Positions 27,567-36,831 of a DNA stretch of 64,000 nucleotides are shown here, piece by piece. The notes beneath the pieces are model-generated. The model did not search any database. It saw only the letters and a program-made list of their open reading frames with translations, and was not told where the DNA came from. This DNA is from Gammaproteobacteria bacterium. GTDB taxonomy: Bacteria; Pseudomonadota; Gammaproteobacteria; Xanthomonadales; SZUA-36. The position numbers and the translations under genes were made by a program. Position 1 is the stretch's first letter; the number at the start of each line of letters is the position of its first letter. The stretch lies in assembly GCA_024279945.1 (NCBI GenBank), contig JAJRRA010000049.1, positions 1 to 64,000 of the forward strand, in the 5' to 3' direction.

Positions 27567-28638
27567 AGAAATTCCCGCTGGAGCGATATTTCATACCTTC
27601 CTCCGCGAATCTGCCATTAATCGCGTCTTTGAAGAAAATCAGCACTTTGTGGTTCCTTCGAACCACCTTTCCTTCAAAATAGGCATGGGAATTCTTGACC
27701 CAGGGCGCGTTGGTCAGGTTTATGTAGTAAGCCTGGCCTGAATTCAGATTGCGAATATAGTGCCCCAACCTGGCTAGTTGCTGTTCTCCGAACTTAGCTC
27801 GTGAGGCTGCCAGGGCCTGATCGTTTTCATTGATGGTGATGTAGCACCTTTTCTTGCATCTGATCCGGTCGACCCACTCCGCATGATCCTTGTTGTTGGT
27901 ATCGGCTGCGACCAGCAGGACGTTATCAAATATGAGCTGGTTACCTTCTGAAACAGTGGTTTTGAGCAATTGCTTGAACAAATAGTTGCCCATGCTGTGC
28001 AGCATCAGGTTGAGCGTGAAGGGACAATTTTTGTGTAGTAACCGGGAATAGAGCTGATCCTGTTTTTCCCGGTCGTGCTCATAGGAGTTTTTTGCCTGCT
28101 CGCGGAGCTTCTTCCGGTTGGCTTTGGATATCAAGTTCAGGTAGTGGCCCACTTTTGATAAGGTACGGTCCAGGGCACCGGCGGAGGAACGGGCATCCCG
28201 TTTGTCGGATTTGTAATCTGCAACACCCTTAATGCCGCCTCCGTTTGCAGGCCAGGAAAAAGACACAACTTCCACTTTGTACAATTTTTTGAGTTCTTCA
28301 GCCCGCTTCAGCACGGCTTTGATGTCGTTGTTGTAACCGTGGACAAATATAAGGATATTGGTTTTGTTGGTTCTTGATTTTCTGGCCAGTTCACAGGCCA
28401 CGGCGAGGCTTGCGTAGTGGTCCTCGTTGATATCGATATCCAGATCAAACTCCGATTTGAGATTTTGTACATTCGTTCTGCTCAGTACATCATCGAGCCA
28501 GTCTACATTCCACTTGTTGCCCTTACGCTCAACGTTTGCAAACCGCAATTCATTGGGCCCCAGTCGATTTGGTCGCGACCCGAATTGGCCAAGCCCACTT
28601 TTATCTTGCCTGATATCTCTGTTGGTAACGACGTACAT
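27556..28638 (-). CDS. DUF900-like alpha/beta hydrolase
   Basis: The 360-residue protein opens with MYVVTNRDIRQ. It has NILIFVHGYNNDIKAVL (about 93-109), VVSFSWPANGG, and a nucleophile elbow LMLHSMGNYLFK (Ser near 217). This order is typical of DUF900/alpha-beta hydrolases of unknown function. There is no signal peptide, so it is probably cytoplasmic. The Lys/Arg-rich segment 150-205 is an unusual insert before the elbow. It is the first gene of the three-gene overlapping set that ends with the nitrilase. Confidence 0.75.
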   Translation of the reverse strand: MYVVTNRDIRQDKSGLGQFGSRPNRLGPNELRFANVERKGNKWNVDWLDDVLSRTNVQNLKSEFDLDIDINEDHYASLAVACELARKSRTNKTNILIFVHGYNNDIKAVLKRAEELKKLYKVEVVSFSWPANGGGIKGVADYKSDKRDARSSAGALDRTLSKVGHYLNLISKANRKKLREQAKNSYEHDREKQDQLYSRLLHKNCPFTLNLMLHSMGNYLFKQLLKTTVSEGNQLIFDNVLLVAADTNNKDHAEWVDRIRCKKRCYITINENDQALAASRAKFGEQQLARLGHYIRNLNSGQAYYINLTNAPWVKNSHAYFEGKVVRRNHKVLIFFKDAINGRFAEEGMKYRSSGNFYEI

Positions 28639-28836
28639 GATCGGTGCCTCCTAAGCCTGACGATCAGCCCGAAATCTGATGGCTGTCCTGTGGTAACCCT
28701 GATCCGAGTATAAGACGAATCAGGTTTTTTTTATGGAAAACGACCAAACGGGTTTCCCGCCTGCGGGGGAAATGAGTATGATCAACGGTTATTCGAGCCT
28801 TTGACGTTTGGAAACTGGAATGGAGTCCGGCTTGTG

Positions 28837-30090
28837 ATGCGAAAAGGACAACGGCCCGGCCTGAAGATCGGTATGAATCTATCCGGTGACAGAGGCGGTT
28901 ACCGCCGGGTTTTGCCATTCAGGCCTGCCTGGCTGGTCATTGCCCTTGTGGCGGCGATGGATGTGGTATTCATCGTCCCTGCGGTGCTGGCTTTTCAGGA
29001 TGCGGCCGCTGGATGGAGCAACTTTGATTCACTGTTCGATTTGGTGGGTGCGTTTTTTCTCAGTGCCTGGTTGATTGGCTGGTTGCTGGCGCCACTGGTG
29101 CTGACTCTCGTTCTGATAATCATGCTCTTCGGCAGGGAAGTGCTGCGGACCTCTCCCGGGAGGCTTGATGTCTTTCTGGGTTTGCCGGTATTGGGCATTA
29201 CCGCGCGATATGACCTTGCAAAGGTGCGTAATCTTCGCATCGAAAAAGCGCTGCCAAAGTCAGGTCACTCGTGGCGGGGGCCCCACCTGGTTTTTGACTA
29301 TGGCGCCAGTACGGTTCGGCTTGGTTATGATATTGGTATTGGGGAACTGGCTGAAATAAGGAGGGGCATCGAGAGGGCAGGCGGTATATCGATCCGGGAT
29401 GGTGAGGCCCGCGCAGAAGAACCAGCGCCACAGCGGGAACCGGATGAGGATGTTTTGTCTGCTCCTTTGACGGCGAAAGCAGCTTGCGATGATCCGCCGG
29501 CCACGCTGGCTTCTCCTTCCACACTGGCGTTGATTATAGCCAACCTGATTCCGCTTGCCGGCGCCGTTTTTCTGGGCTGGAAACTGAGTGATGTGATGGT
29601 GCTTTACTGGGCGGAAAGTGCGATCATCGGTTTCTTCAATATCTGTAAAATTGTGGTCATAGGCCGTTGGCTAGCCTTGCTGGCCGCACCATTTTTTCTT
29701 GGCCATTTTGGTGGGTTCATGTCAATTCACTTCCTGTTTATCTACCTGTTCTTCGTCAAGGGGGTGTCGGCAGGCAGCGTTTCGGGTGGTGATCTGGCTG
29801 AAGTCGGACAACTTTTTGTCAACCTGTGGCCTGCGTTGCTTGCGCTGTTTGTCAGTCATGCTTATTCCTTTTTTCATAACTTTATCGGCCGACAGGAATA
29901 CCGTGGGCGAACGGTGAAAATGCAGATGTCAGAGCCGTACAGCCGGATCATATTCATGCACCTGGTGCTCATTTTCGGAGGTGGTCTGTCCATTCTGCTG
30001 GGACAACCCACACCCGTGTTGATCATCGTGATCGGCCTGAAAATCTATTTCGATGTGAAGGCACACCTGAAGCAGCGGACCCGTTCTTGA
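28837..30090 (+). CDS. Multi-pass membrane protein, DUF6498-like
   Basis: This protein of about 417 residues has two hydrophobic parts. The N-terminal pair of helices (about 35-55, 75-100) is followed by a cytoplasmic PH-like stretch and a Pro/Glu-rich linker. The C-terminal block of about six helices contains VLYWAESAIIGFFNICKI and HFGGFMSIHFLFIYL, typical of DUF6498 proteins. No function is known. The start is uncertain: TTG 28801, ATG 28837 or ATG 28873. It is divergent from the hydrolase operon and convergent with the isomerase gene. Confidence 0.65.
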   Translation: MRKGQRPGLKIGMNLSGDRGGYRRVLPFRPAWLVIALVAAMDVVFIVPAVLAFQDAAAGWSNFDSLFDLVGAFFLSAWLIGWLLAPLVLTLVLIIMLFGREVLRTSPGRLDVFLGLPVLGITARYDLAKVRNLRIEKALPKSGHSWRGPHLVFDYGASTVRLGYDIGIGELAEIRRGIERAGGISIRDGEARAEEPAPQREPDEDVLSAPLTAKAACDDPPATLASPSTLALIIANLIPLAGAVFLGWKLSDVMVLYWAESAIIGFFNICKIVVIGRWLALLAAPFFLGHFGGFMSIHFLFIYLFFVKGVSAGSVSGGDLAEVGQLFVNLWPALLALFVSHAYSFFHNFIGRQEYRGRTVKMQMSEPYSRIIFMHLVLIFGGGLSILLGQPTPVLIIVIGLKIYFDVKAHLKQRTRS

Positions 30091-30121
30091 GCCGCTTGGC
30101 GGATGAGTGCGATATGCAGGT

Positions 30122-32548
30122 TTAGCGGTTGTGGTAGCGGTTCAGATCAAACAGTCCGGAGAGGATGGGTTTGTTGCGGGCATACTCATCCTGGAACCAG
30201 TCTGCCGTCTCCCAAAACGCGGGGTCGGTACGACGAATGCCGTAAAGATCAACAAACTTTTCATAATCCGTGAAACTGCGGATGGCGGCACAGCTTTGGG
30301 TGAATGCATCAATCTCCGACAATGCCACTGAAAAAAAGAAATTGGGGTAGGACCCTTCCAGCCACTTCGTCACGGTAATGGTATCGCTGTCAATATCCGT
30401 GCGGTCCCGTTCGTGCTCATCGGCAAGAAAAGAAGTCACATTTTTATATGCCTTATTGCGAATCAGGGAGTAGGTCAAATCCTGTTCCGGATCGTCCATC
30501 CTGACGCGCACGAAAGCAACATCGGGGAAGGCGTACAGGTCGGCCCCCCGCATGCGGGCGATCTTCTCCATCGCTGTATCCACCAGGGTAATATCCGTCT
30601 CAGGCAACTGCCCTGGGCAATCATGAATACCACAGCGGTTTATTACATCTGCCCGGGCCGCAACCGCTGCGACACGGTTCTTGATGTACCGGTAAAGCTC
30701 CCCTTGTGAATCGGCGGTCTTGTAGCCACTTACAGATTCAACCTTCAACCAGTCCTGTGGCGCCTTGAAGAACTTTTCCACGCCGGTGCGCAGCCCTTTG
30801 TACCAACTGTCGCGAATGTCCTTGCGCTGATCGGCAGGGAGGAAGGCCAGAAAATTATCTTCTCCCTCCATGCGCAGAAAGTCCATGTAGATCCGGGTGT
30901 TTACCTGGTGGACCACGTTACCGTACACGTTGAATCCGGCAACCAGCAGGTAATGAATCCGTTCCAACAGCGGGTAATCCACAACCCAGGCTGTCTCCGG
31001 AGCATCGCCGACCAGCCCATAGCTCACAGAGCCGCTGTCAAAAGGCCGGAACACGGTCAGGGAGGCATTGGGGTTGTCGCCATCGCCGTCCCAGATATAA
31101 CCCAGTGCATGATTGATGTCGTGGGTATTGATCTTCTCGAACAGGGTTTGCTTGGTGGCCATGTAGCGCCGCTGGCGCTGCCAGTAATCGGTCCAGATAC
31201 TGACCGGGTTGAGTGAACTGCGGCGATCGGCCGGTAATTGCAGGTCATCGGCCACGCTGCCTATGAAGTGTGCATCATTGGTGAACACTTCCTGGTCCGG
31301 GTCAAAAAACAGCACCCAGAACTGGTCTTCGATGACACTCAGCGCGATCTGCCCCCGGCAGACCGGACCCTTGATAAAGCCCTCGATAAAGAAGCGCGCA
31401 TCATCCAGCAGGAAGCGGTAGCGTGACTTGAGTGGTAGATCAACAAATACCTTGAACGGATTGGATGCAATCTCCGGTTCGTAGGACGGTAATTCGCGCA
31501 CCTTGAAATCGGGGGCCAGAAAAAGCTTCCGGTAATGCTCCATCCGCTGGTCCGAGAACTCATAAACGATGTGATTCTTTATCACGATACTCGGTTGGTA
31601 GCGCGTCAAGCGGTAGTAAAACGGTGCAGCGCCTGGATCGTCATAGGGGCGCACGGTTGGAATTTCATTGATCGCCTGGCCTGGCGGTGTGGTGGAGCGA
31701 ACCAGGCGGTAAAACTCCCGCATCGGTGATCCGACAAAATGAATATGCGCATGAAACAGGTGTTCATACAGGTAGCGGCTGACCAGGCGTTGCTTGTTGA
31801 ATGAGCGGTTGAGAAAATTTTCCCATCGTTCGATCTGTGGCAATACAGCCGTTGAGGGTCCGGGTGCCGGGGGTGTCTGTGCTCCCTGGGCCAGCCAGGA
31901 AACCAGTGTTTGATATTCCTGTTCGGACAGGTTCGGCATGGCGTAAGGCATGCCCCACAGGGGGTGTTCTTTGGCGTATTGATCGACAGAATCCAGCGTT
32001 GGACAAGTCTGTTCGCGGTCAAGCCCCAGCGTGAAGGTGTCCGGTAACAGGTCCGTACGGGGTTGGGGATGCTGCTGTTTAAGTCGCAGCAAGCGATACA
32101 GTAGTGAACCTTCCAGGTTCTGTTTGGGATTCTGATCCCCCTCATTGAGTATCGCGAAGAAATCGCGGGAACGCCATTCTGCAGTGCTCTTGGCATCTAT
32201 AAACAGGCGTGTTGGCGGCGTAGCCGTAATACGCGGGCTGTAGACAAGTTCTTTGCTGGCGCCGCGCTGCACGCCTTCTCCTGAAGAAAGTTTCAACTGG
32301 CACGGGGCATCGTAACAACCATGGCAAACGACACAGCGTCGTTCCAGCACAGGTTTTACCTGCTGATCGAATTCAACCGGGCTGTCCGGAAAGGCCAATA
32401 ACAGCTCCGATTCATCTACCGCGCTTGCTCCGCTCTGGGTGGAGAGCAGCGATATAGGGGACTGGTAAAAGAGAAAGGCTGATAGCAGGGCAATAAAGAA
32501 AACCAGTGCCACCAGTTTACTGATTGATATGTTGTGCCGCCCCGTCAC
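30122..32548 (-). CDS. cti: Fatty acid cis/trans isomerase (Cti), heme c type
   Basis: Cti converts cis- to trans-unsaturated fatty acids in existing membrane lipids, a fast response to solvents and heat. The 808-residue protein has an N-terminal membrane/signal segment (about 10-30). The heme-binding site in RRCVVCHGCYDAPCQLKL (Cys72, Cys75, His76) has the extended form characteristic of Cti. The body (FHAHIHF, MDFLRMEGEDNFLAFLP) also matches the family. It acts in the periplasm. It stands as a single gene. Confidence 0.92.
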   Translation of the reverse strand: MTGRHNISISKLVALVFFIALLSAFLFYQSPISLLSTQSGASAVDESELLLAFPDSPVEFDQQVKPVLERRCVVCHGCYDAPCQLKLSSGEGVQRGASKELVYSPRITATPPTRLFIDAKSTAEWRSRDFFAILNEGDQNPKQNLEGSLLYRLLRLKQQHPQPRTDLLPDTFTLGLDREQTCPTLDSVDQYAKEHPLWGMPYAMPNLSEQEYQTLVSWLAQGAQTPPAPGPSTAVLPQIERWENFLNRSFNKQRLVSRYLYEHLFHAHIHFVGSPMREFYRLVRSTTPPGQAINEIPTVRPYDDPGAAPFYYRLTRYQPSIVIKNHIVYEFSDQRMEHYRKLFLAPDFKVRELPSYEPEIASNPFKVFVDLPLKSRYRFLLDDARFFIEGFIKGPVCRGQIALSVIEDQFWVLFFDPDQEVFTNDAHFIGSVADDLQLPADRRSSLNPVSIWTDYWQRQRRYMATKQTLFEKINTHDINHALGYIWDGDGDNPNASLTVFRPFDSGSVSYGLVGDAPETAWVVDYPLLERIHYLLVAGFNVYGNVVHQVNTRIYMDFLRMEGEDNFLAFLPADQRKDIRDSWYKGLRTGVEKFFKAPQDWLKVESVSGYKTADSQGELYRYIKNRVAAVAARADVINRCGIHDCPGQLPETDITLVDTAMEKIARMRGADLYAFPDVAFVRVRMDDPEQDLTYSLIRNKAYKNVTSFLADEHERDRTDIDSDTITVTKWLEGSYPNFFFSVALSEIDAFTQSCAAIRSFTDYEKFVDLYGIRRTDPAFWETADWFQDEYARNKPILSGLFDLNRYHNR

Positions 32549-32613
32549 AGGCTGAATGTTAGCAGAAACAACTTCCGGGCGAAGCCTGGATAGAGGTGCG
32601 CGCTATCCAGGCA

Positions 32614-34890
32614 TCAATCCCCGCTCAGGTAGCTGCGGATCTTGTCCGATGTAATCGGCAAATCCTTACAACAAAGTCCAGTGGCCTTGCGCACCGCATC
32701 GGCAATGGCCGGTGCAGTCGGGCAGGCCAGCCCTTCGCCGGCTTCCTTGGCACCAAAGGGGCCTGTTTCCTCGTATGTTTCGATGGTTTCGGAGACCGAG
32801 GGCGGCATGTCTTCAGCAACCGGCACCTTGTAGTCGAGGAAGCTTGTATTAAGGGTTTTTCCTTCCTCCATCAATAACTCCTCGCTGAGTGCGTAGCCAA
32901 GACTCATCTGGATTGATCCCTCCAGTTGTCCTTCCACAGCCATGGGGTTGAGTTCCGTGCCGCAGTCATGAACGGTAAACATTTTGTTGACCTGCACCAT
33001 GCCGGTTTCGAGATCGACCGAGGTATCCGCTACCTGAGCGCCGAAGGAAAAAGCCGGCGAGACCAGGCCGCAATCACGCGGTGTGTAGTAGCCGGTGGCT
33101 TTGAGCGGTTTGCCCCGGTTTGAGCGCTGCACCATAGCGACCACATCCCCGAAGGGAAGTCCGTGAGCGGGTTTGCTCTTCGGGTAGATGTGCCCGTTGC
33201 CGCATTCGATCTCGTGGATAACGTTGAGGTTCAATTTCAGGGAGACCATGTCGAACAGTTGCTCTTTGACCTTGTGTGCCGCATCGCGCACGGCGTTGCC
33301 CGCCATCAAGGTGACGCGACTGCCCCAGGTTCCCAGGTCAGATTGCGGGCAGGTAGCCGTGTCGCCCGTGACCAGGCGGATGTCGCTGACTTCGAGTCCC
33401 AGTTCCTCGGCCAGGATCTGCACCAGGATCAGGTCCGAACCCTGGCCGATATCTGCGGCCAGGGTAGACAGCTGAGCGGTGCCGTCATCGAACACACGTA
33501 CTTCCGCTGCCGAGAAGGTGTACTGGGTGTTGAACCAATTGAAGACGCCACCGGAAATGAAACTGTAGCAGGCGATACCCAGGCCCTCGCCGGGCCTGGC
33601 ATCGGCCTGACGCTCATCCCAGTTGCTGAGTTCGCGCACTTTCTCCAGGCATTCGATGAAACCGCAACTGCCGATTGTTGCCACACCTGGAATTTTGTCT
33701 CCCTCGACCATGGCGTTTTTCAGGCGCAACTCAATCGGGTCGATGCCCAGTGCATCGGCAGCCAGGTTCATTTGAGTCTCGCCGGCGAACAGGGCCTGCG
33801 GAGCGCCGAAACCTCGCATCGCGCCAGCCGGCGGGTTATTGGTGTAGATGTAATTGCCACGGTAGCGATAGGCAGGCACCCGGTAGAGCATGGCGCCGAA
33901 GTTGCCGATCAGGAAGGTCGCCGTTGGTCCCATTCCGTTGTACGCACCTCCATCGAGGTGGGCGATTACTTCCTTGCCGGTAATGGAACCGTCCTTTTTG
34001 AAGCCGATTTTGCTGGTAATTTTTACCGGGTGGCGACGTCGGCCACTGGCAAACTCTTCCGCACGGGTCAGCGTGAACTTGACCGGCTGCCCGGTTTCGC
34101 GAGCCATCCAGGCGGCACAGAATTCCCAGGGCCGGAGCTCCATTTTCCCGCCAAAGCCTCCACCAACGTGAGGTTTGATGACCCGGACATCGTTTTCGCG
34201 CAATTCCATGGTCTGTGCCAGCAGGCACTGGACGTAGTAGGGCGTCTGGGTCGAAGTCCACAAGGTGATACGGCCATCCGCATCCGCCTGGGCCAGCGCG
34301 ACGCAGGGTTCCATGTAGGCATGGCTGACGGCATGGGTGGTGAACGTGTCCTCGCGTATGTAGTCGGCTTCTGCAAACGCTTTTTCCAGGTCTCCATAGT
34401 CAATTTTACGCTCAAGACTCAGGTTGTTCTCCCGGTGGGAGTGCAGCGTTGGGGCACCTTCTGCCATGGCGTCATCGACATTGAATACGGCCGGAAGTGG
34501 CTCATACTCCACATCAATGAGTTCTGCGGCTTTGCGCGCCGTGGCCTCATCGATGGCCGCGACAGCCGCGACTTCATCACCGATAAAACGCACGCAGTCG
34601 TGGGCCAGCACGGTCTCGTCCTGCAGTTCGGGCACCAGTCTCCAGTTACCGTAACGAATGGCCGGAACATCGTTACCCGTGATGATACATTTAACACCGG
34701 GGAATGCTCTGGCTTTTGATACATCAATGTGCTTGATGTGTGCATGGGCGACCGGGCTGCGCACCATGACGCCGTAGAGCATGCCAGGCAGACTCAGGTC
34801 TCCGGTGTAGCGGGCGGTACCGGTGACTTTGGCGTGGGCATCCAGCCGTGGGACTCTTTTCCCGATCAGGGTTTTTCTTTGCTCACTCAT
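32614..34890 (-). CDS. Molybdenum hydroxylase large subunit (xanthine dehydrogenase / 4-hydroxybenzoyl-CoA reductase family)
   Basis: This Mo-cofactor subunit of 758 residues starts at ATG 34890 (MSEQRKTLIG). KVTGTARYTGD opens the first domain. GGGFGGKMELRPWEFCAAW and GAMRGFGAPQALFAGE are cofactor-binding segments. The active-site Glu lies in FGAKEAGEGLACP (near 716). It overlaps the FAD subunit by 4 bases. Its sequence suggests the CoxL/HcrA branch, not classic purine enzymes, but the substrate cannot be read from sequence. No maturation genes (XdhC/MocA types) lie nearby. Confidence 0.9.
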   Translation of the reverse strand: MSEQRKTLIGKRVPRLDAHAKVTGTARYTGDLSLPGMLYGVMVRSPVAHAHIKHIDVSKARAFPGVKCIITGNDVPAIRYGNWRLVPELQDETVLAHDCVRFIGDEVAAVAAIDEATARKAAELIDVEYEPLPAVFNVDDAMAEGAPTLHSHRENNLSLERKIDYGDLEKAFAEADYIREDTFTTHAVSHAYMEPCVALAQADADGRITLWTSTQTPYYVQCLLAQTMELRENDVRVIKPHVGGGFGGKMELRPWEFCAAWMARETGQPVKFTLTRAEEFASGRRRHPVKITSKIGFKKDGSITGKEVIAHLDGGAYNGMGPTATFLIGNFGAMLYRVPAYRYRGNYIYTNNPPAGAMRGFGAPQALFAGETQMNLAADALGIDPIELRLKNAMVEGDKIPGVATIGSCGFIECLEKVRELSNWDERQADARPGEGLGIACYSFISGGVFNWFNTQYTFSAAEVRVFDDGTAQLSTLAADIGQGSDLILVQILAEELGLEVSDIRLVTGDTATCPQSDLGTWGSRVTLMAGNAVRDAAHKVKEQLFDMVSLKLNLNVIHEIECGNGHIYPKSKPAHGLPFGDVVAMVQRSNRGKPLKATGYYTPRDCGLVSPAFSFGAQVADTSVDLETGMVQVNKMFTVHDCGTELNPMAVEGQLEGSIQMSLGYALSEELLMEEGKTLNTSFLDYKVPVAEDMPPSVSETIETYEETGPFGAKEAGEGLACPTAPAIADAVRKATGLCCKDLPITSDKIRSYLSGD

Positions 34891-35753
34891 GTCTGCACCG
34901 CTAGTTGTTCGAGTCCTCGGAAGATCAGTACGCCAACCATGTGGCGCTTGTGCTCCTCGCTTGCTCTCAGGTCTGAAATCGGGCTGCATTCCTCGCCGGC
35001 CGTTGCTGCGGCACGTTGCAGAAGGTCCGGGTCAGGTTGCTTGCCCTTTAACACAGCCTCGGCCTGCTTCGCACGCATTGGCCGTGGAGCAACGCTGCCC
35101 AGAAAAATGCTGACCTCAGCAAATACACCGTCCTGAATACACAGGGAGATGCAAGCGCTGGTAGCGGCAATATCCACTCTGGAGCGCGGTGAGTGCTTGA
35201 GGAAAAGTGACCGTTGGTGCTCGCCTGGTGGCGGCACGATGATACGTTGCACGATTTCGTACTCAGCAAGGCAGGTTTTGCCAGGGCCGGTTATCAACTC
35301 CTCGACTGAAATTTCCCGCTTTAACCCGGGGCCGATGATTACCGCCCGGGCACCCAGAGCCATCAGTGGTGTGGCCGTATCGGCTGCCGGGGAGGCGTTG
35401 CAGATATTTCCAACCACGCTGGCTTTGTGCCGCACCTGCACGGTAGCGAGTTCTTCGATTGAATCGACAAGACAGGCATAGTGTTCGAGTGCGGGAGCAA
35501 AGGCTGCCACGTCTGCGAGCACCGTGTTGGCGCTGATGGTGAGCCCCGTGGATGAGTCGTAGTCGAGTCCGTTAAGGACTGCTATCTCCTTGAGACTGAT
35601 GAGGTGCTTATAATGCACTCGCCCGCCATCGAGTGCGATCAGCAGATCGGTTCCGCCGGACATCACCCGGGCACTGGGACCAAATTCCTGCAGGAGTCGA
35701 AAGAGTTCATCCGTATGAGAAGGACTGTGGAAGTTGAATTCCGGCAAGCTCAT
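34887..35753 (-). CDS. FAD-binding subunit of the molybdenum hydroxylase
   Basis: The 288-residue protein matches CoxM-type medium subunits: RVMSGGTDLLIAL (about 29-41) and VVGNICNASPAADTATPL (about 113-130) bind FAD. It lacks the extra 4Fe-4S loop that marks the beta subunit of 4-hydroxybenzoyl-CoA reductase, which argues against that exact enzyme. It overlaps the 2Fe-2S gene upstream and the Mo gene downstream by 4 bases each, so the three are made together. Confidence 0.9.
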   Translation of the reverse strand: MSLPEFNFHSPSHTDELFRLLQEFGPSARVMSGGTDLLIALDGGRVHYKHLISLKEIAVLNGLDYDSSTGLTISANTVLADVAAFAPALEHYACLVDSIEELATVQVRHKASVVGNICNASPAADTATPLMALGARAVIIGPGLKREISVEELITGPGKTCLAEYEIVQRIIVPPPGEHQRSLFLKHSPRSRVDIAATSACISLCIQDGVFAEVSIFLGSVAPRPMRAKQAEAVLKGKQPDPDLLQRAAATAGEECSPISDLRASEEHKRHMVGVLIFRGLEQLAVQT

Positions 35754-36235
35754 TGTCCGCTCCCTTTTTTCGCCCGGGCAGCAGTTTCGATGGCCTCAAT
35801 AATTTTTGTATAGCCGGTACAGCGACAGATATTCCCGCCGATGGCATGGCGAATTTCACTTTCGGTTGGATCAGGATTTGTCCTCAACAGATGCACTGAG
35901 GACATGATCATGCCCGGCGTGCAATAGCCGCACTGAACCGCACCCTTCTCGACGAAGGCCTGTTGCACCGGATGCAGTGTTGTGCCTGAAGTTGAGATAC
36001 CTTCAATGGTGGTGATGGTCCTGTTCCTGGCCTCGACCGCCAGCGTCAGGCAGGAGTTGACCGGGCGTCCGTCAAGCAACACCGTGCAAGCTCCACAATC
36101 CCCGGTGCCGCAGCCATGCTTCGTGCCGGTCAGGCGTAAGTGGTCACGGAGCAACTGCAGGAGCGTTAGGTTGGGACGCACAGCGACCTCGCGAAGATCG
36201 CCGTTGACGATCAATTCAATGACGTGGGTATTCAT
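35750..36235 (-). CDS. 2Fe-2S subunit of the molybdenum hydroxylase
   Basis: The 161-residue small subunit has both clusters: a plant-type ferredoxin site with Cys42, Cys47, Cys50 and Cys62 (HGCGTGDCGACTVLL) and the C-terminal site with Cys102, Cys105, Cys137 and Cys139 (VQCGYCTPGM, NICRCTGY). It passes electrons from the Mo site to FAD. It is the first gene of the operon. An inverted repeat lies 18-65 bases upstream. Confidence 0.95.
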   Translation of the reverse strand: MNTHVIELIVNGDLREVAVRPNLTLLQLLRDHLRLTGTKHGCGTGDCGACTVLLDGRPVNSCLTLAVEARNRTITTIEGISTSGTTLHPVQQAFVEKGAVQCGYCTPGMIMSSVHLLRTNPDPTESEIRHAIGGNICRCTGYTKIIEAIETAARAKKGSGQ

Positions 36236-36252
36236 GGCAGCGTCCTTTCAAG

Positions 36253-36300
36253 TACGGACTGTAGAATAAAAGTACTTTACTGCGGGTTCTACCGTCCGTA
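36253..36300. promoter_or_regulatory. Inverted repeat upstream of the molybdenum hydroxylase operon; 371-bp gap
   Basis: TACGGACTGTAG (36253-36264) and CTACCGTCCGTA (36289-36300) form a 12-bp inverted repeat with one mismatch. A nested AAGTAC/GTACTT pair lies at 36250-36277. It could be an operator or a 5' leader hairpin of the minus-strand operon. The rest of the gap 36236-36606 shows no convincing gene; the short frame 36438-36644 has no recognisable features. The prepilin operon promoter should lie in its right half. Confidence 0.4.
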
Positions 36301-36606
36301 ATCCAATAGATGATTTGTATCAACGCTTCTATTTGAGCATCGGCGGCGTCTTTTTTTAGCTCAGTATTCCGCCCGTTTTGACCGCTTTGAAAATCAGGGC
36401 AGGAGTCGGTGTATAGCCTGCCAACATTAGCCATAAAGTGAGCCGGATATTTGAGCGGTCAGATTCAGAGGATAAACGGTCATTTCCACCGGCCGGCACC
36501 AGGGCTAATTGTCCTATACTTCATCCCTACAGCGTAAAGGCTGATTATCTGACTGGATTTTGCCTGTCCAAAATTAGATTCAATATGCCTGTTTGCAAGG
36601 AGAAAC

Positions 36607-36831
36607 TTGGAACTTCAACGCTCTTCGCAAATAAACGGATTTAGATTACTTCACTTAAACGGACTTGCTTTGATTGAGATGGTGACCGCCATCGCGATCA
36701 TGGCCGTTGCGGCCGGCAGTTACGTTTACTCACTCAATCAGAACAGTGCAGCATTCACACCCAAATTCGGCGGCATGACGCTAACGGACAACAGCGGCTG
36801 GAAATTGCGCCAAGCAGGTTTTTTTTCATGA
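36607..36831 (+). CDS. Very short prepilin-like protein
   Basis: This 74-residue protein starts at TTG 36607, 5 bases after AAGGAG. LNG-LALIEMVTAIAIMAVAAGS fits the prepilin peptidase site and hydrophobic helix of type IV pilins (Gly-1, Glu+5), but only about 50 residues follow the cleavage site. The stop overlaps the next gene by 4 bases. It could be a real minor pilin of minimal length or a truncated remnant kept in the operon. Confidence 0.6.
   Translation: MELQRSSQINGFRLLHLNGLALIEMVTAIAIMAVAAGSYVYSLNQNSAAFTPKFGGMTLTDNSGWKLRQAGFFS

Noticed and set aside
33163-34719. 518-codon open frame opposite the molybdenum hydroxylase large subunit
   Set aside because: The minus-strand frame carries all cofactor motifs; the plus frame matches no family and is a by-product of codon bias.
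36438-36644. 68-codon frame before the prepilin operon
   Set aside because: It has no ribosome site, no motif, and overlaps the start of the prepilin gene.
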